This document shows positions 60,981 to 64,000 of a stretch of 64,000 nucleotides of DNA, one piece after another. The notes beneath the pieces were generated by a model. The model saw nothing but the letters and a program-made list of their open reading frames with translations. It ran no database searches and was not told the DNA's origin. How positions within the stretch are numbered: position 1 is the stretch's first letter; each line of letters opens with the position of its first letter. The position numbers and the translations under genes are program-made. The stretch spans positions 1,240,001-1,304,000 of the forward strand of contig JACSYO010000469.1 in assembly GCA_016806645.1 (NCBI GenBank). The letters are read 5' to 3'. The DNA comes from Ophiodon elongatus. Lineage: Eukaryota > Chordata > Actinopteri > Perciformes > Hexagrammidae.

Positions 60981-62429
60981 TCGAAAAGACCCTGAAGAAT
61001 TGAGTATTTGGGAAGACGCGACTGCGGGAAGTTTTCGGGGCCTCGCGGCGGATTGAAACCGGCCACTTGGAGGAAGTTACCGGCGGCTTTCCGCGGACTT
61101 TCCCCCGGATTGTAAACTCTGGAGTAGCAGCAGCTCGACCAGCTAACGTCACGGAGGAGGCTACCGAGCCGTCCTCACAGCGCGGCGGCCGGGAGCCCGC
61201 GGACCTCCGGGGCCACACGGCTTCACCCGACACCCGGGAATCCGCCCCGTAGTTCGGTCCACCGGGGCCAACATCTCCGCTCCGGGGGCCCCTCGGTCCA
61301 GTTTTTACAGCCGACTTTTCGAGCATCGTGTGCGGCGGCAAGAGTGGAGAAACATGGCAGATGGTGACACGCGCCTGGCCGCAATGTGGCGGCTCGTGCG
61401 GACCTGAGGACTCCTTCTCCTCCTCGTGCGCACGTTCCCCCGTCGACACACTTCTACCCACAGAGAAACACTGGGGATCTTTTCTTAAACCCGCTCGAGG
61501 TTCATCTGGTTGTTTATTTATTTAACATAAAGGCCGAAGAGACGCAGCTCTCTTCTGGGGTTTAGTTTTTTTTTTTTTATAAAACTTTTTTTTTTTTTTT
61601 AAACCTTTTTACCGGATAATCAGTCCTCACATGTTTTTACACTTCACTTACATTCAACCGGACAGTTTTTTTTGTGTGTGACTGTTTTTTATATTTTATT
61701 TAAAGTGTGTGGAGGATTGTCGGCAGACATCACGTTGTTTACAAGTGGAGGCGCTCAGAAGATCCTTTGTAACAGGAGCCAGATAATCCCTGTTTGTAGT
61801 CCTCACGGCGTCACGGTGGAGAACAGACTAACGAGAACATATACACACCGGTTTGAAAAAAATGGGACGAAATCATTCTGAATTTTGATTTATTCCTAAA
61901 ATTGCATTTTGTGATAGTTTTAAACTATACTTTTTTTGTTGTTGAAAATTTACCATTTTTTTTATATTTAAATCGAGTGTTTCTTGACAGGAAATGGCAT
62001 TATTTTATTATATACCTTTAATATTTTGGTAGGACTATTATTTTTCAGGTGAGCGAAAAAACCTCTGGCTCCAGATGTTTTGGTGCTCATCGACACTTTT
62101 GTTTTTGTTTCATTCAAACAAAGGAGCTCTCATCCAGCCCTCCTTCACTCTATATAAATCGGAAGGTTTATGATAGTTACTATTAAGGAGATTATTTGGG
62201 TTCCCTAATCTCCAATCTGAGGATTAACGAGGCTATTGGCGTGTCCAGATTACGTCTCTCCGACAGGCCCCTCTGTTTACACCCGCAGGGGCTGCAGCAC
62301 ACTGTTTCTGTGTCAGGAAGTTTATTTATTTTTAAACTTATCTTCCACTCAAAGTTTACTTTAACTTCCAAAGGTAGATGTTTTAAGTGGTGTCATCTTT
62401 CTGGTTGAGTGGACGTCCAGAGGGCCGCC
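60981..62429 (+). other. foxo4 5' UTR / upstream region (inferred)
   Basis: The first 500 bases are GC-rich; the rest is T-rich, with poly(T) near 61567-61600. It is probably a long leader, possibly with a spliced portion. No protein was recognised. Confidence 0.45.
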
Positions 62430-64000
62430 ATGGAGGAGTCCTCGGTGCCCCCGATCGACCCAGATTTCGAGCCGCAGAGCCGACCCCGCTCCTGCACGTG
62501 GCCGCTGCCGAGGCCCGACATCTCGGCTGTCAAGCCGGAGGGGCCGGACGGCTCCGAGTCCGCCGCGGGGACCCCGCCCGCGGACGAGGACAAGGCCGAG
62601 CCCCAGCAAAGCACTTCCGAGCCCGAGAAGGCCGCGGCGGCGGCGGCGGCGGCGGGTGGTGCTGCTGCTGGAGCCGAGGGGGCCGAGGGGGCCGAGGGAG
62701 GGGTCGCGGCCGGCGGGGGCGGAGCCGGAGCGACGCCCCGCAAAGGATCGTCCCGTCGCAACGCGTGGGGGAACCAGAGCTACGCAGACCTGATCAGCCA
62801 GGCCATCGAGAACTCACCTGAGAAGAGGCTGACGCTGGCGCAGATCTACGAGTGGATGGTGAAGACGGTGCCTTACTTCAGAGACAAGGGAGACAGCAAC
62901 AGCTCCGCGGGCTGGAAGGTGGGTGTGTTGCTTTAAAGGTGGAGGAGGATGAGCTGCCAGGGCCACAAGTCACAGGTTATAGATTTACACTTCAGGTTGC
63001 ATCACGGCAACGCTGGTTTGTACATAACATTCCTATTCTTTGGGCAATATGACAAAAAGTGCAGCACCAGAGGAACACACGGGCTCTCGTAACACATGCC
63101 TCTCAATAGCAAAGTATTTTACATTATTTGTTCCATTTCTTTGGTTGTTCTTCATATTTGCCTGCATGACGGTGAGCCGCCTTGCTGGTTCTTTTCAGCT
63201 GATTTTCATTTAATTACTCCACCAGCAATCTTTATTATTGTTAGTTGTGTAGTTGTGTTTGTGTAGTTGTGTTTTGCTGCCTTATTGGACAAAAATACAT
63301 AATTTTGCAGTTAGAAAAAGACACTAAGGGACAAAAGAGATCTGCACTGACCTGGAATAAGTCTGACTTATTAAATACTTTTAGTCAGTGGTTCGCAACC
63401 TTTTTTGGGCTTGTAACCATCACAACCACCTTGCCTCCCGTTTTTAAGAAGATTAATAAATACTGAATCTAGGATGTAAAATGATCCAAGTTGGGAATCA
63501 GTGGTTCAGACTGCAAAGTTCTGTATCGTCAGACTCAAAAATAAAAGTATCTTTTAGTATAATCGTTTACAGGTGTATCATACTTTAGTTTTAGAGGGAT
63601 CATTTAAACGTTCTTGTTTTTTTTTTTGTTTTTTTTACAGAATTCAATTCGCCACAATCTATCACTCCACAACAAGTTCTTGAGGGTTCACAATGAGTCG
63701 ACAGGCAAGAGCTCCTGGTGGATGCTCAACCCGGAAGGAGGGAAGACCGGGAAAGCTCCTCGCCGCCGGGCCGCCTCCATGGACAACAGCAGCAAACTGC
63801 TGAAGAGCCGCATGAGGGCCAAGCAGACGAAGAAGCAGGCGGGAGCAGCCGGCCTGGGGGGCGCCGGGGGGGCGCTGCAGGGAGACGGCAGCACAGGGTC
63901 AGCCGGGGCCGACAGCCCTAATTCGTCCCAGCAGTTCCCCAAATGGGGGGTGAACAACAGCAGCCCGTCGTCCCGCGGCAGCCTGGATGACGCCGACATG
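62430..64000 (+). CDS. foxo4: FOXO4 forkhead transcription factor, 5' part (cut by window end)
   Basis: Nuclear transcription factor restrained by insulin/PI3K-AKT phosphorylation. The start ATG at 62430 sits in a perfect Kozak context (GCCGCCATGG). Exon 1 (62430-62918) and exon 2 (63641 onward) encode 283 residues before the window ends. Visible: AKT site 1 RPRSCT with Thr23, an Ala/Gly/Glu-rich linker (poly-Ala about 70-77), the forkhead from RRNAWGNQSYADLISQAIE through NSIRHNLSLHNKF, then basic RRRAAS with AKT site 2 at Ser209. Residues NQSYADLISQ, LTLAQIYEWMV and SMDNSSKLL match FOXO4 better than FOXO1 or FOXO3. The intron inside the forkhead is only 722 bases. The transactivation half lies beyond the window. 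Confidence 0.9.

Noticed and set aside
60733..61461. 242-codon open frame on the minus strand in the foxo4 promoter region
   Set aside because: It begins at GTG, lies in a CpG island where long chance frames are expected, and shows no known motif.
62387..62821. Alternative-frame open frames over foxo4 exon 1
   Set aside because: Low-complexity Ala/Gly/Arg products from GC-rich coding DNA; the FOXO frame explains the sequence fully.
1..64000. CRISPR arrays, operons, ribosome-binding sites, phage or plasmid functions
   Set aside because: The window is spliced vertebrate DNA; no such structures were present. Tandem repeats seen are microsatellites or degenerate arrays.

Overview
The window is vertebrate nuclear DNA, almost certainly from a ray-finned (teleost) fish. 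All genes have spliced exons with GT-AG introns. Long dinucleotide microsatellites and several repeat families typical of spiny-rayed fish fill the introns and spacers. Nothing is organised like a bacterial or viral genome. No species call is possible from sequence alone.

Layout, left to right: (1) 167-1237, plus strand, the last two coding exons of yif1a (ER-Golgi trafficking). (2) 4230-6542, plus, a short forkhead gene of the FOXN2/FOXN3 group with its GC-rich leader near 3.0-3.2 kb. (3) 9512-15546, plus, the 13 coding exons of atl3 (atlastin GTPase that fuses ER tubules), with a promoter near 7.9-8.1 kb and a long 3' UTR. (4) 20242-24535, plus, cfl1 (cofilin), whose first coding exon holds only the ATG. 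(5) 26708-27871, minus, prss23 (secreted serine protease) in one coding exon, convergent with cfl1. (6) About 30.1-34.1 kb, a degenerate AT-rich array followed by a broken BEL/Pao LTR-retrotransposon on the minus strand. (7) About 34-50.8 kb, a gene-poor stretch with microsatellites, telomere-like repeats and possible conserved noncoding elements. (8) 52367-58421, minus, ubl3 (membrane-anchored ubiquitin-like protein), five coding exons. (9) 62430-64000, plus, the 5' half of foxo4, head to head with ubl3 and cut by the window end.

The genes do not form one pathway. yif1a, atl3, cfl1 and prss23 have human counterparts on chromosome 11q, whereas FOXO4 and UBL3 lie elsewhere in human, so the window seems to join two ancestral linkage blocks. 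yif1a and atl3 act in the early secretory pathway. foxo4 is a target of AKT signalling.

The observations most worth following are: a predicted upstream frame in ubl3 mRNA that ends in an ATGA overlap with the ubl3 start; two perfect CArG boxes about 1.1 kb upstream of cfl1; ZNF143-type and forkhead motifs at the atl3, ubl3 and foxo4 promoters; an intact-looking small transposon with perfect 17-bp ends and a 6-bp target duplication in atl3 intron 1; and a perfect 20-bp-arm hairpin in the same intron. I found no evidence of a wholly new biological system.
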